Assembly (NCBI GenBank): GCA_937928685.1
Contig: CALGJU010000116.1
Coordinates: 1 to 40,862, forward strand
Source: an uncultured Granulosicoccaceae bacterium
GTDB lineage: Bacteria; Pseudomonadota; Gammaproteobacteria; Granulosicoccales; Granulosicoccaceae
Reading direction: 5' to 3'
DNA length: 40,862 bases
Shown piece after piece: positions 25,670 through 34,552 of this stretch (positions within the stretch are counted from its first letter, which is position 1; each line of letters opens with the position of its first letter). The position numbers and the translations under genes were made by a program. Under the pieces are notes generated by a model. The model saw only the letters and a program-made list of their open reading frames with translations, did no database searches and was not told the DNA's origin.

Positions 25670-26545
25670 CTACTTTACCGGTGCGCTTCTTACCGCTACA
25701 ACGGTAACACCCACCAGGGTAAGCAACCCCCCAAGCACGATCCGGGTAGTTAACTGATCGCCCATAAACAGAATACCAAAGCCGACTGCAAACAACGACG
25801 ACAACGTTATAAAAGGCGCGACATCATTCACTTCATAGCGCTGCAATAGGTAATAGAAAGACCCGTGTCCAACTATAGTCGCACCAATCGCTGAATACAC
25901 TGGGGACCAATAGTCAACAAGGGCGGTGCTTTTAACAAACTCCCAGGTAGGCCTTTCAATCAGAACCGCTAGTATGATTAGCGAGATCGACGCGACTGCA
26001 GCAATCCAAAACTGTAAATTAAACACCCCTATATTATCCAGACGACGCATTAAAATTGCAGCCGCCGCCATCGCCAATGAGGCAATTGTAGTAAAAAGTA
26101 AGGACAGAACATGATCAGCGCCAATCGGTTCAAAACTGATAAGCACCACGCCAAAAAATGATAGTGCTATGGCGAGAGTTCTTGTCCATCCCACCTGCTC
26201 TTTCAAATACAGCACGGCAATAATAGTAGAAAGCGGCACCACAAGTTGGGCCGCGATGGCAACGGCTGAGATATTGTCTGTCAGGTACATGGCCGAAAAC
26301 ATAAGCGGGTAGTGCCCCACCCCTAACAACAAACCAATCGAAATGACCGTTTTAAACTGCGCTTGCGGCCAACGCGCAAACGGTGCCAGCAACACCAAAA
26401 CTACTACAAAACGCAGCGCACTGAAATACAGTGGCCCGAATTCCACCGTACCTATTTTACCTGCTATGTAGTTCAATCCCCAACAGGCATTAACAAAAAC
26501 CAACAGAGCCAGATGATGTGGCTTCAAAACTCCATACCGGGACAT
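25670..26545 (-). CDS. EamA (DMT superfamily) transporter
   Basis: 291 aa from the ATG at 26545 (a GTG at 26554 is in frame). About ten membrane helices in two EamA repeats: repeat 1 begins LALLVFVNACWGLNYIAGK, repeat 2 begins near LLFTTIASLAMAAAAILMRR and ends LVGVTVVAVRS. The family exports amino acids or metabolites. Follows a second EamA gene with a 37-base gap; the paired permeases may handle related substrates. Confidence 0.88.
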   Translation of the reverse strand: MSRYGVLKPHHLALLVFVNACWGLNYIAGKIGTVEFGPLYFSALRFVVVLVLLAPFARWPQAQFKTVISIGLLLGVGHYPLMFSAMYLTDNISAVAIAAQLVVPLSTIIAVLYLKEQVGWTRTLAIALSFFGVVLISFEPIGADHVLSLLFTTIASLAMAAAAILMRRLDNIGVFNLQFWIAAVASISLIILAVLIERPTWEFVKSTALVDYWSPVYSAIGATIVGHGSFYYLLQRYEVNDVAPFITLSSLFAVGFGILFMGDQLTTRIVLGGLLTLVGVTVVAVRSAPVK

Positions 26546-26582
26546 TCGAAGCACAACACGCTACCCGCAGCATCGTTACACA

Positions 26583-27485
26583 TCATGTTGATCGAGCAGC
26601 GCGAGGTCTATAGTTTACCAACGCTATGCCGATCGACACCAACACCAGCGCAAGCACTACGTTCCAGCCGAGTGCTTCATTAAGCACCAACCAACCGAAA
26701 AACACACCGAACACCGGTGCCAGAAAACTGTACACCGCCATATCAGCAGCCGGGTAAATTGACAACACCCAGAACCAGGAGAGAAATCCGATACTCACGA
26801 CCACCACAACCTGAAACGCAAAAATGGCCCAGATAATCACAGTAGGTTCTCGCAATGTCTCACCAATCCATAACGAGCCAAGCAACAACAACGGAGCGGA
26901 TACACCCAGTTGGTAGAGCAACTGCATTTCCGGACTGGCTTTCGACAATCTGGTTGTCCTTACGAGCAAAGCAATGGCGGCCCACAAAGTGGAAGCCAGC
27001 AAACAAAATAGATCACCCAACAGCGCGTTATCACTTGCAGGATTTTCATTGTGCAACAAGGCGACTACTACACCGATGCACGCGAAGCCAAGCCCAATGG
27101 ACCGACGCGCTGTCAGCACCTCTCCGGGTATCAACAAGTGTGCACCAACCGCGACCCATATTGGCATCGTATAAAACAACACCGACGCCCTGGCCACAGA
27201 CGTATAGTCGAGCCCGATAAATACCAGGGTAAATTCAAGCGCAAAAATACAACCTGCCAGCATGCCAGGTAATAAGCTACCGTCATTGAGTTTGATTGAA
27301 CGATGCATCCAGAGTGCAAACAACAACACAGTAACAAACGCACACGCCGATCGTAGCCCTGCCTGAAATACGGGATGCATGCCCGCGTTAACCAACTTCA
27401 CCAATACTTGATTGATGCCAAGCAATGCAGAGAATGCCACCAACACTGTGGCGCCAAAGGTATCGATCCGGGTTTTTCTTGTCAC
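26583..27485 (-). CDS. EamA (DMT superfamily) transporter
   Basis: 300 aa, about ten membrane helices: ATVLVAFSALLGINQVLVKLV at the start, FIGLDYTSVARASVLFYTMPIWVA in repeat 1, SFLAPVFGVFFGWLVLNEALGW in repeat 2. Divergent in sequence from its neighbour at 25670, so not a recent duplicate. It starts 3 bases after the stop of the binding protein gene, so it is almost surely cotranslated with it. Confidence 0.9.
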   Translation of the reverse strand: MTRKTRIDTFGATVLVAFSALLGINQVLVKLVNAGMHPVFQAGLRSACAFVTVLLFALWMHRSIKLNDGSLLPGMLAGCIFALEFTLVFIGLDYTSVARASVLFYTMPIWVAVGAHLLIPGEVLTARRSIGLGFACIGVVVALLHNENPASDNALLGDLFCLLASTLWAAIALLVRTTRLSKASPEMQLLYQLGVSAPLLLLGSLWIGETLREPTVIIWAIFAFQVVVVVSIGFLSWFWVLSIYPAADMAVYSFLAPVFGVFFGWLVLNEALGWNVVLALVLVSIGIALVNYRPRAARST

Positions 27486-27488
27486 CGG

Positions 27489-28217
27489 CTAAGCCACTGG
27501 CGCTACAGACAACCTACCAGTCACACCATATTCGTCAATCAAAGTCTCTACCAACCCACCTGCAACAGACTCTGTTACAAACGACTGAATAAACGCCGCA
27601 GCTTCCGGGCGACCCGGTCGACAACCGATGGACTGTTGAACCGCTGTGAAGCTCGCCTCCAGCAGGCGTGAACCGGGGAGTAATTTTTGTTGCTCTATCA
27701 GCTTTGGGCGTAACCCTGCCAATGCATCGAGTGATTGCTCTACGAAGAGTTCATACGATGCATCAATACTCGGTGCCATCACCAGGGTCGCGTTTTGTAA
27801 ATGATCCGTTAACCACAATTCATAGGCTGCACGTTCCTTGACCGCTATGCGATGCCCACTGGCGTCAATCTCCTCAACGCTTTGTAGCAAAGAACCCGGG
27901 GGCAGCAGATAGGTCGCTTGAATCTCGCAATAGGCTGGACTGAAATCAATGGATTTGGCACGCTCAGGTTCCGCAGCAATATTTGCGATATCCCACACAT
28001 CATCACCGGCAGCATCAGCAACCTCTCCAGGCCCGTCAAAAGGAACAAGGCTGACTTCAACACCGAGCTTTTTTGCCAGCGCTCTGGCCATTGCCGGTGA
28101 CACGCCATCTGGCTCACCTGTGTCGGTGCTTCCTGTGATTAACAGAAAGTTCGCCATGTTGAGCCCAACACGAAGTACACCCGTAGGTGCAAGTTGGTCA
28201 AGGAGCTGTTGGTTCAT
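27489..28217 (-). CDS. Solute-binding-protein-family protein lacking a signal peptide
   Basis: 242 aa from the ATG at 28217 (GGAA 8 bases upstream). Bacterial extracellular solute-binding family 3 fold: LAPTGVLRVGLNMANFLLI, DGVSPAMARALAKKLGVEVSLVPFDG, VWDIANIAAEPERAKSIDFSPAY, GHRIAVKERAAYELWL. These proteins normally act in the periplasm, but nothing before LAPTG could serve as a signal peptide, and the longer frame to 28280 adds none. It heads the group with the EamA permeases and the altered M20 protein. It may bind an amino-acid-like ligand in the cytoplasm; that is inference. Confidence 0.82.
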   Translation of the reverse strand: MNQQLLDQLAPTGVLRVGLNMANFLLITGSTDTGEPDGVSPAMARALAKKLGVEVSLVPFDGPGEVADAAGDDVWDIANIAAEPERAKSIDFSPAYCEIQATYLLPPGSLLQSVEEIDASGHRIAVKERAAYELWLTDHLQNATLVMAPSIDASYELFVEQSLDALAGLRPKLIEQQKLLPGSRLLEASFTAVQQSIGCRPGRPEAAAFIQSFVTESVAGGLVETLIDEYGVTGRLSVAPVA

Positions 28218-28322
28218 GCCATATTCCAACGAAAAATCCTGCGATAATAACACCCCTTGGCAAACGGTGCCCGGGAACACATCCTGGTGGCTATGACATT
28301 ACCACTGTTACTTGCTACTGAC

Positions 28323-30602
28323 TTAACGACAGTCAATCGAAACCCGCGTCCCCTTATCGGTCATTATCCCGACATTTTCGATAGTGACCAATCCATCTGT
28401 ATCAGCAATAACAACGCCTTGCGCAAGCACGCGCCTGTTGTTGTTATCCACCGTCTCCCAGCGACATTGTTCACCGGTACGGGCCTTAAATTGTTGTGTA
28501 TTACGTGGCGTAATATCAGCTGTTTGTGCGCCCCCTGTGGACCGCAGTGAAATCACATACTGCCCCGACTTGTCGACAATTTTTTTCGCAAAGCGAGTGT
28601 GCGAAGTCGCCCATTCAATGTCCAGGTTGTACGAATCATGATTATCCAATCCAGGTTGTAAAGGTCCTGAGCCCGACGCATTTTGAATCGCAGGAAAACT
28701 CAGATTCCGAGGATATCGCCATGGGAAAGCTTCGTCATAGCCGAATCCAAACAATGGCTTGACGATGGCAGAGAATCCCAACCAGCCATGCCCTGCCCCT
28801 GCCTCAAAGCGAGCACTGAACCCGACTTTCGCGTCATTAAAAACACGAGCCAGTGGCTCGCCCTGTGTCTCCCAATCAATAATGTCGTCAGCCTTGCCCT
28901 GTGCCAACATTAAATAACCTATCTTGTCGCCGCGACGCTGTACCAATTGCGACTGGTGATCCATCCAATCCCATACGCCGGTGCCGTTATAACGTCTAAT
29001 ATTGTCGCTGTATGGCCCGCGATTAATAATCGGAAGGTTAGATGACTTGCTGCCCCACAGCTGTTCAAAATCTGCCTGAAACTTAGGACTAGCCCGATAG
29101 TTAGTCATCGCTTCACTACCAAAAATACCGGCAATCAGGTTCCCGTATCGAATACCGAGCGATAAAGAACCAGACGCCCCCATCGAATGCCCATAAGCGT
29201 GCACAAGTAATGGATCAATACTGAATTCAGTACTATCCAGCAGATGCTCAACAGCCATCATGACACGCTGCTCAGTGAAGTTAACTATGGAACCTTTGAG
29301 AGGAATGGGACCATCTGTTTTATAGTTATGATCTGCAGAGTAGCCATACCACCACGTATTCAAAGCACCTTGATCAGCACCCGGGTCCATTGGAAACAGC
29401 TGAACCACTTGCCAGCCCCACTCCGATTCTTCTCTTACTGTTACGGTTTCGCCGTAGGCATGCGGGTTAATCAACAATGGATACTCGCGTGAAGACCGAT
29501 AACCTGCCGGCAGCGTTACCATATAATTATAGGCGTAGCCGTTAAGCGTCGGGTTCCAATTCGCATAGTCCATGTATTGGGTATATACGCGACCCTTACC
29601 TTTGTTCAGTGACAAAGTCAGTACCGGAAGCGGTCGCGCTACCGATTCTTTGACCGCATTTAGCAAACTATTTTCTCCACCAACAAACGATGGAATTTCC
29701 CTACCACTTATAACTGATGTCACTGCATAGAAAGCACTTTCGGACGTACGACTGGTGTATACAAACAAACCATTCTGCGGGCTTAAGGGTGCCGCCAGAT
29801 CATCGATGACATAAGTCCCCGGCACCGCACCGACGGCATGCTTATTCACGGACGTATCTGAATCAAGCGGTCCCCATTTGCCGGTAAGCAATTCAGCAGA
29901 TGCAACGTTAGAAGCGGTAATAGGAACGTTGTGTCGATAGACATGGTATCGAGCATCTGTCTTTAGCTCAGTCCAGGTAATAAAGGTTTGTCCACTACGA
30001 TGTACTGCCTTTATCGACTGTACAGTTTTACCCTTAACAGACTTAAGCTTAGCAACTACTGGCACTACGACACTTGACTCAGACACCGTTGACGGTTGCT
30101 GTGCATTTACACTTTCCTGCTGAGCAGCCTCCACGGTGCCACTAGCCGTATTGTACTGTGTATCAAACGTTATCCATGCCGCACCATTGTTGCGTTGCCA
30201 AAACCGCATGGTGACAGGCTTTCCATCAGTAGGAATTGCTCCAAGCGAGATTTCCCACGGATCTCGGTGCAACACCCGTATACCACTGTCAAACAGACCA
30301 GTGACCTCAGGAGAGGTACCGAGCGTTATACGCCATTCATCAAATTCAATCGACCCGGGGCTGAAGTAAATTGTATTGGCACCAGCTGACAAAACATCCC
30401 CCGCAGGTGGATGACTAATGAACGCCGCACCTTCCACCGCTACGTTTTGGCCATGGGCAATGGTTGCGGAAAACGGCAGTGTCAGGCAAAGCAGTAGATG
30501 CAGTAGCGCTGATATACAACGCGTATAAGCAGACGCCGTAGTACGTAGTGCTGTTGTTTCACTAATATTCAAATGAACTTCCAAGGGTATAAGCGTGCGC
30601 AA
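28323..30602 (-). CDS. Secreted alpha/beta-hydrolase (esterase) with extra N-terminal domain
   Basis: 759 aa. After an unusual ~30-residue lead, a signal peptide (LLHLLLCLTLPFSATIAHG). Residues 54-155 form a beta domain absent from the paralogue, 195-300 an Fn3-like domain (GQTFITWTE...YHVYRHN), and 340-650 the hydrolase core. Probable triad: S473 in GHSMG, D in GKADD, H in GAGHGWLGF. A small C-terminal beta domain (SLRSTGGAQTADITPR...) follows. The start is TTG at 30602 (AGGG upstream) or TTG at 30572 (GGAAG upstream). Substrate unknown; the core recalls secreted polyester or acyl-ester hydrolases. Confidence 0.82.
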   Translation of the reverse strand: MRTLIPLEVHLNISETTALRTTASAYTRCISALLHLLLCLTLPFSATIAHGQNVAVEGAAFISHPPAGDVLSAGANTIYFSPGSIEFDEWRITLGTSPEVTGLFDSGIRVLHRDPWEISLGAIPTDGKPVTMRFWQRNNGAAWITFDTQYNTASGTVEAAQQESVNAQQPSTVSESSVVVPVVAKLKSVKGKTVQSIKAVHRSGQTFITWTELKTDARYHVYRHNVPITASNVASAELLTGKWGPLDSDTSVNKHAVGAVPGTYVIDDLAAPLSPQNGLFVYTSRTSESAFYAVTSVISGREIPSFVGGENSLLNAVKESVARPLPVLTLSLNKGKGRVYTQYMDYANWNPTLNGYAYNYMVTLPAGYRSSREYPLLINPHAYGETVTVREESEWGWQVVQLFPMDPGADQGALNTWWYGYSADHNYKTDGPIPLKGSIVNFTEQRVMMAVEHLLDSTEFSIDPLLVHAYGHSMGASGSLSLGIRYGNLIAGIFGSEAMTNYRASPKFQADFEQLWGSKSSNLPIINRGPYSDNIRRYNGTGVWDWMDHQSQLVQRRGDKIGYLMLAQGKADDIIDWETQGEPLARVFNDAKVGFSARFEAGAGHGWLGFSAIVKPLFGFGYDEAFPWRYPRNLSFPAIQNASGSGPLQPGLDNHDSYNLDIEWATSHTRFAKKIVDKSGQYVISLRSTGGAQTADITPRNTQQFKARTGEQCRWETVDNNNRRVLAQGVVIADTDGLVTIENVGIMTDKGTRVSIDCR

Positions 30603-30684
30603 TAGACCCTGCGCAAACAGGCTGCTGATTTTGATTCGGGCAGCCGCCTTTTATAAGCGGCAAGACCTTCGGTGGTTACCAGGC

Positions 30685-32541
30685 TTAAGGGCAATTGACA
30701 ACCAGTCTCGTGCCACTACCAGAAACAATCGGCACACCGGTAACAGTAAGCAAGCGGCTACCATCCACCGTGGCATTACCCGACCCCACGGTTTGATTGC
30801 CACTGATACTTGTTGCTGCCCAGTTGCAGCGTTTACCAGAGGCTGGCTTAAAAGAGTTGGTATTACGAGGAGTAATGTCAGCCGTTTGATTATTGCTCGT
30901 CGAACGGATGGAAATTTCATACCTGGTAGATGTATCGACAATGCCTTGAGCAAAATTGTTTTTCGGTGTGGCCCACTCTATGTTCGTATTGTATCGGTCA
31001 GTACCGGAGCTACCGGGTTGCACAGCACCTGATCCGGTGGCGAAGTGAATTCCAGGGAAACTTAATGTTCGTGGGTAACGCCACGCTGCCTCATCACCAT
31101 AGCCAAGGCCAAACACACTGGTTACCACCGATTCAAAACCCAACCAGTTATGACCTACACCACCTACCGCTGCCGCAGAAAACCCGGCTCTGGCATCCGT
31201 TAACGCCTTCACCATAGGCTGGCCTTGAGTAGGCCAGTGGATCACTTCATCCGTTTTGCCATGATCAACCATAAGATAGGCAAATCGATCAGCACGACGA
31301 CGACGCAATTGTTCCTGATGATTCATCCAGCTCCAGACACCTGTTGCCTGAGATCCACCTGCGCCGTAATTTCTTATGTCAGCGTTGTTCTGTCCATTGT
31401 TTACGATTGGCAGATTAGCCGAACGCTCTCCCCACAGGGAAACAAAGTTTCGCTGAAAGGTCGGGCTGGTGCCGTAGTTAGTCATCGCCTCACTGGCATA
31501 GATACCGGAAAACACACTTGGATACCGCATGCCCAATGCCACAGCACCCGACGCCCCCATAGAATGACCATAGGCGTGTACAAGGTTTCTATCAACGTTA
31601 AATTGACCATCATTGATAATAAAATTCACGGCCGCAATCACACGTTGTTCAGTAAAGTTCTCAACGTTGCCACTGCGTGGTGTTAACCCTTGTGTGCGAT
31701 AGTTGTGATCCGCAGCGAAGCCATACCACCAGGTGTGGAAGGTATTAACGCTCTCTCCAGGATCACTCGGAAACAGCTGGATCACCGGCCAGTCAAACTG
31801 AGCCTGATCAACATACTTATGATCTCCACCATAAGCATGCATTTCAAGCATTAGCGGGTATGCACGCGAACTGTTGTAGTTTGCAGGCAACGCTACTGCA
31901 AAGTTGAACGCATACCCTTTAAGGGTCGGGTTCCAGTTTGCGTAATCCATGTATTGCGTATAGACACGACCTTTACCACCATTTTTAGATAAGGTCAGCA
32001 CCGGTCTCGGCGTACTCACCGACTCATTGACTGACTGGCTACTCGCATTTGCACCGTTAACGATATTTCTATTCTCAACCCCGCCAGAGACAGTCGTCAC
32101 TGCATAATAGGCACCGCCCTGCTGGCCATTTTGAGTGGTATGAACGAATAGCCCTTTATCATCACCTAGTGGGGTGGACAGGTCATTAATCACAAAGTGA
32201 GTCGGTGCAACGCTGCTGCCATAGCGGTTGACCGAGGTGTTCTGATCAAGCGGCCCCCAACGCTCGGTCAGTCGAGTTGCCGAGCCAAGGTTGTTGTTGG
32301 TAATTTGTGAATTGTGGCGATACACATGATACTGCGCGCTCCCCGATTCATTCCACACCAGAAAGGTTTGCCCATTGCGGTGCCGCACGGTAAGACCAGA
32401 GACGCCGATTCCAGAGCTATTTCCATTGTCGCCGCCTGACGTCCCGCCAACATTATCGGATCCATTCGGTGTACTGATATTGCCATCGCTGCAAGCCGCG
32501 AGAACAACCAGTAGGACGGCGGTAAAGGCAAATGCTTTCAC
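30685..32541 (-). CDS. Lipoprotein alpha/beta-hydrolase, paralogue of the next gene
   Basis: 618 aa. Lipobox LAAC (C17) after a hydrophobic segment, then a Gly/Asn/Ser spacer, an Fn3-like domain (GQTFLVWNES...YHVYRHNSQIT, about 55-150) and the hydrolase core with VYTQYMDYANWNPTL, S327 in GHSMGASG, D in GKTDE and H in GVGHNWLGF, then the C-terminal beta domain. Clear duplicate of the gene at 28323 over more than 500 residues, but lipid-anchored rather than freely secreted. The start is GTG with AAGGAA about 8 bases upstream. Gap of 82 bases to the next gene. Confidence 0.87.
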   Translation of the reverse strand: MKAFAFTAVLLVVLAACSDGNISTPNGSDNVGGTSGGDNGNSSGIGVSGLTVRHRNGQTFLVWNESGSAQYHVYRHNSQITNNNLGSATRLTERWGPLDQNTSVNRYGSSVAPTHFVINDLSTPLGDDKGLFVHTTQNGQQGGAYYAVTTVSGGVENRNIVNGANASSQSVNESVSTPRPVLTLSKNGGKGRVYTQYMDYANWNPTLKGYAFNFAVALPANYNSSRAYPLMLEMHAYGGDHKYVDQAQFDWPVIQLFPSDPGESVNTFHTWWYGFAADHNYRTQGLTPRSGNVENFTEQRVIAAVNFIINDGQFNVDRNLVHAYGHSMGASGAVALGMRYPSVFSGIYASEAMTNYGTSPTFQRNFVSLWGERSANLPIVNNGQNNADIRNYGAGGSQATGVWSWMNHQEQLRRRRADRFAYLMVDHGKTDEVIHWPTQGQPMVKALTDARAGFSAAAVGGVGHNWLGFESVVTSVFGLGYGDEAAWRYPRTLSFPGIHFATGSGAVQPGSSGTDRYNTNIEWATPKNNFAQGIVDTSTRYEISIRSTSNNQTADITPRNTNSFKPASGKRCNWAATSISGNQTVGSGNATVDGSRLLTVTGVPIVSGSGTRLVVNCP

Positions 32542-32850
32542 TAAAACTATTCCTTAATCAATACAAGAGCTGAGACCTGAGCGAGGTCTGCAAATAGCGA
32601 TCACCCTGCGGTTGCGCAACATATCAGAATTTGAAATTTAGTCCGTGCGTTTCGTTACTATATTGATACAGAGTTCGAGCATTAATGAGAAAATGAGGAT
32701 TCTGTCAACTAAAACACACCACTACCGGGCACCTGGAACTTATCGACGTCAGCCACCGGTGTAGACCGTTTCACTCAGTGCAATTGTGGAGTATAAAGCA
32801 AGCAACTGTGCGGAAACTTAATCGACTGTAAATCACACAAAGAGCGAGCA
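32542..32850. other. Divergent intergenic region, esterase / M20
   Basis: No gene. It contains AGACCT-GAGCG-AGGTCT (32573-32589), a small hairpin in the esterase leader, and an AT-rich TATAAA near 32793 that could be a -10 for the plus-strand M20 gene. No strong promoter is recognised. Confidence 0.45.
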
Positions 32851-34143
32851 ATGATCCACAAAGACGATCAAATCAACCAGATGTGCACCGCAATTGATGA
32901 CGCAGCAGACGATCTGGTTGAACTAACAAGGCAATTGATCAATATTCCAACGATCAATCCACCAGCTGAGAACTATCGCGAAATCTGCGATCTCATCAGC
33001 GCCCGCCTGACCGGCAGTGGATTCAAGTGTGAACTGGTCCGGGCTCACGGTGCGCTGGGGGATAGTGATAGGTACCCGCGCTGGAACGTTATTGCAAGAC
33101 ATGAAGGTAAGCGATCCGGCCAATGCGTTCATTTTAATTCTCATACCGATGTGGTCGCGGTCGGCGACGGCTGGACAGTCGATCCGTTCGAGGGCGTAGT
33201 GAAAGACGGCAAAGTCTACGGTCGCGGTGCTTGCGACATGAAAGGTGGATTAGCCGCATCCATAGTTGCGGCAGAAAAATTCATCCAGACCTACCCGGAT
33301 TACAGTGGCGCTATCGAAATCTCAGGCACCGCAGACGAAGAATCCGGTGGCTTCGGTGGAGTGGCCTACCTTGCCGAACAAGGCTGGTTTAATCCCGAAA
33401 GAGTACAACATGTGGTTATCCCGGAACCCCTGAACAAGGACCGTATCTGCCTTGGTCATCGCGGCGTACTATGGACCGAGATCGAAACCTACGGCCACAT
33501 CGCCCACGGTTCAATGCCGTTCCAGGGTGATTGTGCCGTCAGACATATGGGCGCGGTGCTCGAGGCGATAGAACAAAAACTCTACCCATCACTGGCAAAC
33601 AAAAAGACCGCCATGCCTGTGGTACCGGAACAGGCACGCCAATCGACACTCAATATTAATTCCATTCATGGCGGATTGGCCGAACCGGAAGAAGGCTATA
33701 CCGGCCTGCCCTCGCCGTTAGTCCCGGACCGCTGCCGTATGGTACTCGACAGACGATTTATCATTGAAGAAGACATTGATGAAGTGCGTGAAGAGCTGCA
33801 GGCGCTTCTACTTGAGGTAGGCCAAAGCCGGAAAAAATTCAAAGCGACAACAAAAGAACTGTTCTCTGTCATTCCAACAATGACCGATAAAGATGCCCCG
33901 ATAGTCACTGCGATCAGTGATGCGATTAAAAGCCAACTTGGCAAAGACCCTGATTTTGTCGTATCCCCCGGTACTTATGATCAAAAACACATTGATCGCA
34001 TCGGAAGATTGAAAAATTGCATCGCCTACGGACCGGGTATTCTTGATCTGGCTCATCAACCTGATGAGTATGTCGGCATTCAAGACATGGTTGATTCAGC
34101 TAAAGTGATGGCACGATCACTGGTATCTCTGTTGACAGAGTAG
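32851..34143 (+). CDS. M20 family deacylase (ArgE/DapE-like), intact
   Basis: 430 aa. Full M20 metal set: SHTDVV, GRGACDMKGG (bridging Asp), TADEESGG (catalytic and ligand Glu), IPEP, and the final ligand His in LAHQPDEY. GHIAHGSMP is the dimerisation-domain His motif. Family members deacylate N-acyl amino acids (N-acetylornithine, N-succinyl-DAP). It is longer than ArgE (about 383), and no arginine or DAP genes are adjacent, so the substrate is open. AAAGAGCG precedes the ATG. It contrasts directly with the degenerate homologue at 24437. Confidence 0.92.
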   Translation: MIHKDDQINQMCTAIDDAADDLVELTRQLINIPTINPPAENYREICDLISARLTGSGFKCELVRAHGALGDSDRYPRWNVIARHEGKRSGQCVHFNSHTDVVAVGDGWTVDPFEGVVKDGKVYGRGACDMKGGLAASIVAAEKFIQTYPDYSGAIEISGTADEESGGFGGVAYLAEQGWFNPERVQHVVIPEPLNKDRICLGHRGVLWTEIETYGHIAHGSMPFQGDCAVRHMGAVLEAIEQKLYPSLANKKTAMPVVPEQARQSTLNINSIHGGLAEPEEGYTGLPSPLVPDRCRMVLDRRFIIEEDIDEVREELQALLLEVGQSRKKFKATTKELFSVIPTMTDKDAPIVTAISDAIKSQLGKDPDFVVSPGTYDQKHIDRIGRLKNCIAYGPGILDLAHQPDEYVGIQDMVDSAKVMARSLVSLLTE

Positions 34144-34552
34144 TTGCCCGGCAAGCTCAGATAATCAAAAATTAGACACTTTGATTGACTCATACGTGCA
34201 ATCTATTTGTTCCAGTACATCAGCGAGGGATACCCAGTACGTAAAGTGATCACGTACGCCCAACAAAGCACTATCTAAATCAACGCAGGCGGCATAACTG
34301 AGCGGCTTGACGAGCCAGACATCACTCGCTCACGCTGGCGGGTTTGTTGACCGCGCACTACGAACAAATATCCCGCAGGAAACCCGACGCGTGAGCGAGT
34401 GGCATATCAGGTAGAAATTTCCAGTTCGTATTACGAAGGTTATTTGCGTGTGGTCTGCACATCGCAGCACCTGCTTATGCATTCTTGCCAAAGCCTCTTT
34501 GCGCTTATACCACCCTACAAAATCATGATTTTCTATTGATCAATGTGACCGG
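34144..34552. other. Intergenic region with paired repeats
   Basis: No gene. The only structure is the pair of oppositely oriented interspersed repeats at 34322-34402; the rest is unstructured by eye and lies between the M20 stop and the liuD stop. Confidence 0.6.
34322..34402. repeat. Inverted pair of the interspersed repeat (REP/BIME-like)
   Basis: 34322-34348 carries TCACTCGCTCACGCTGGCGG and onward TTTGTTG; 34376-34402 carries CAGGAAACCCGACGCGTGAG and onward CGAGTGG. They are imperfect reverse complements, able to form a stem of about 22 bp with a 30-base loop. It sits between two convergent genes, a usual place for REP-like elements. Confidence 0.75.
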
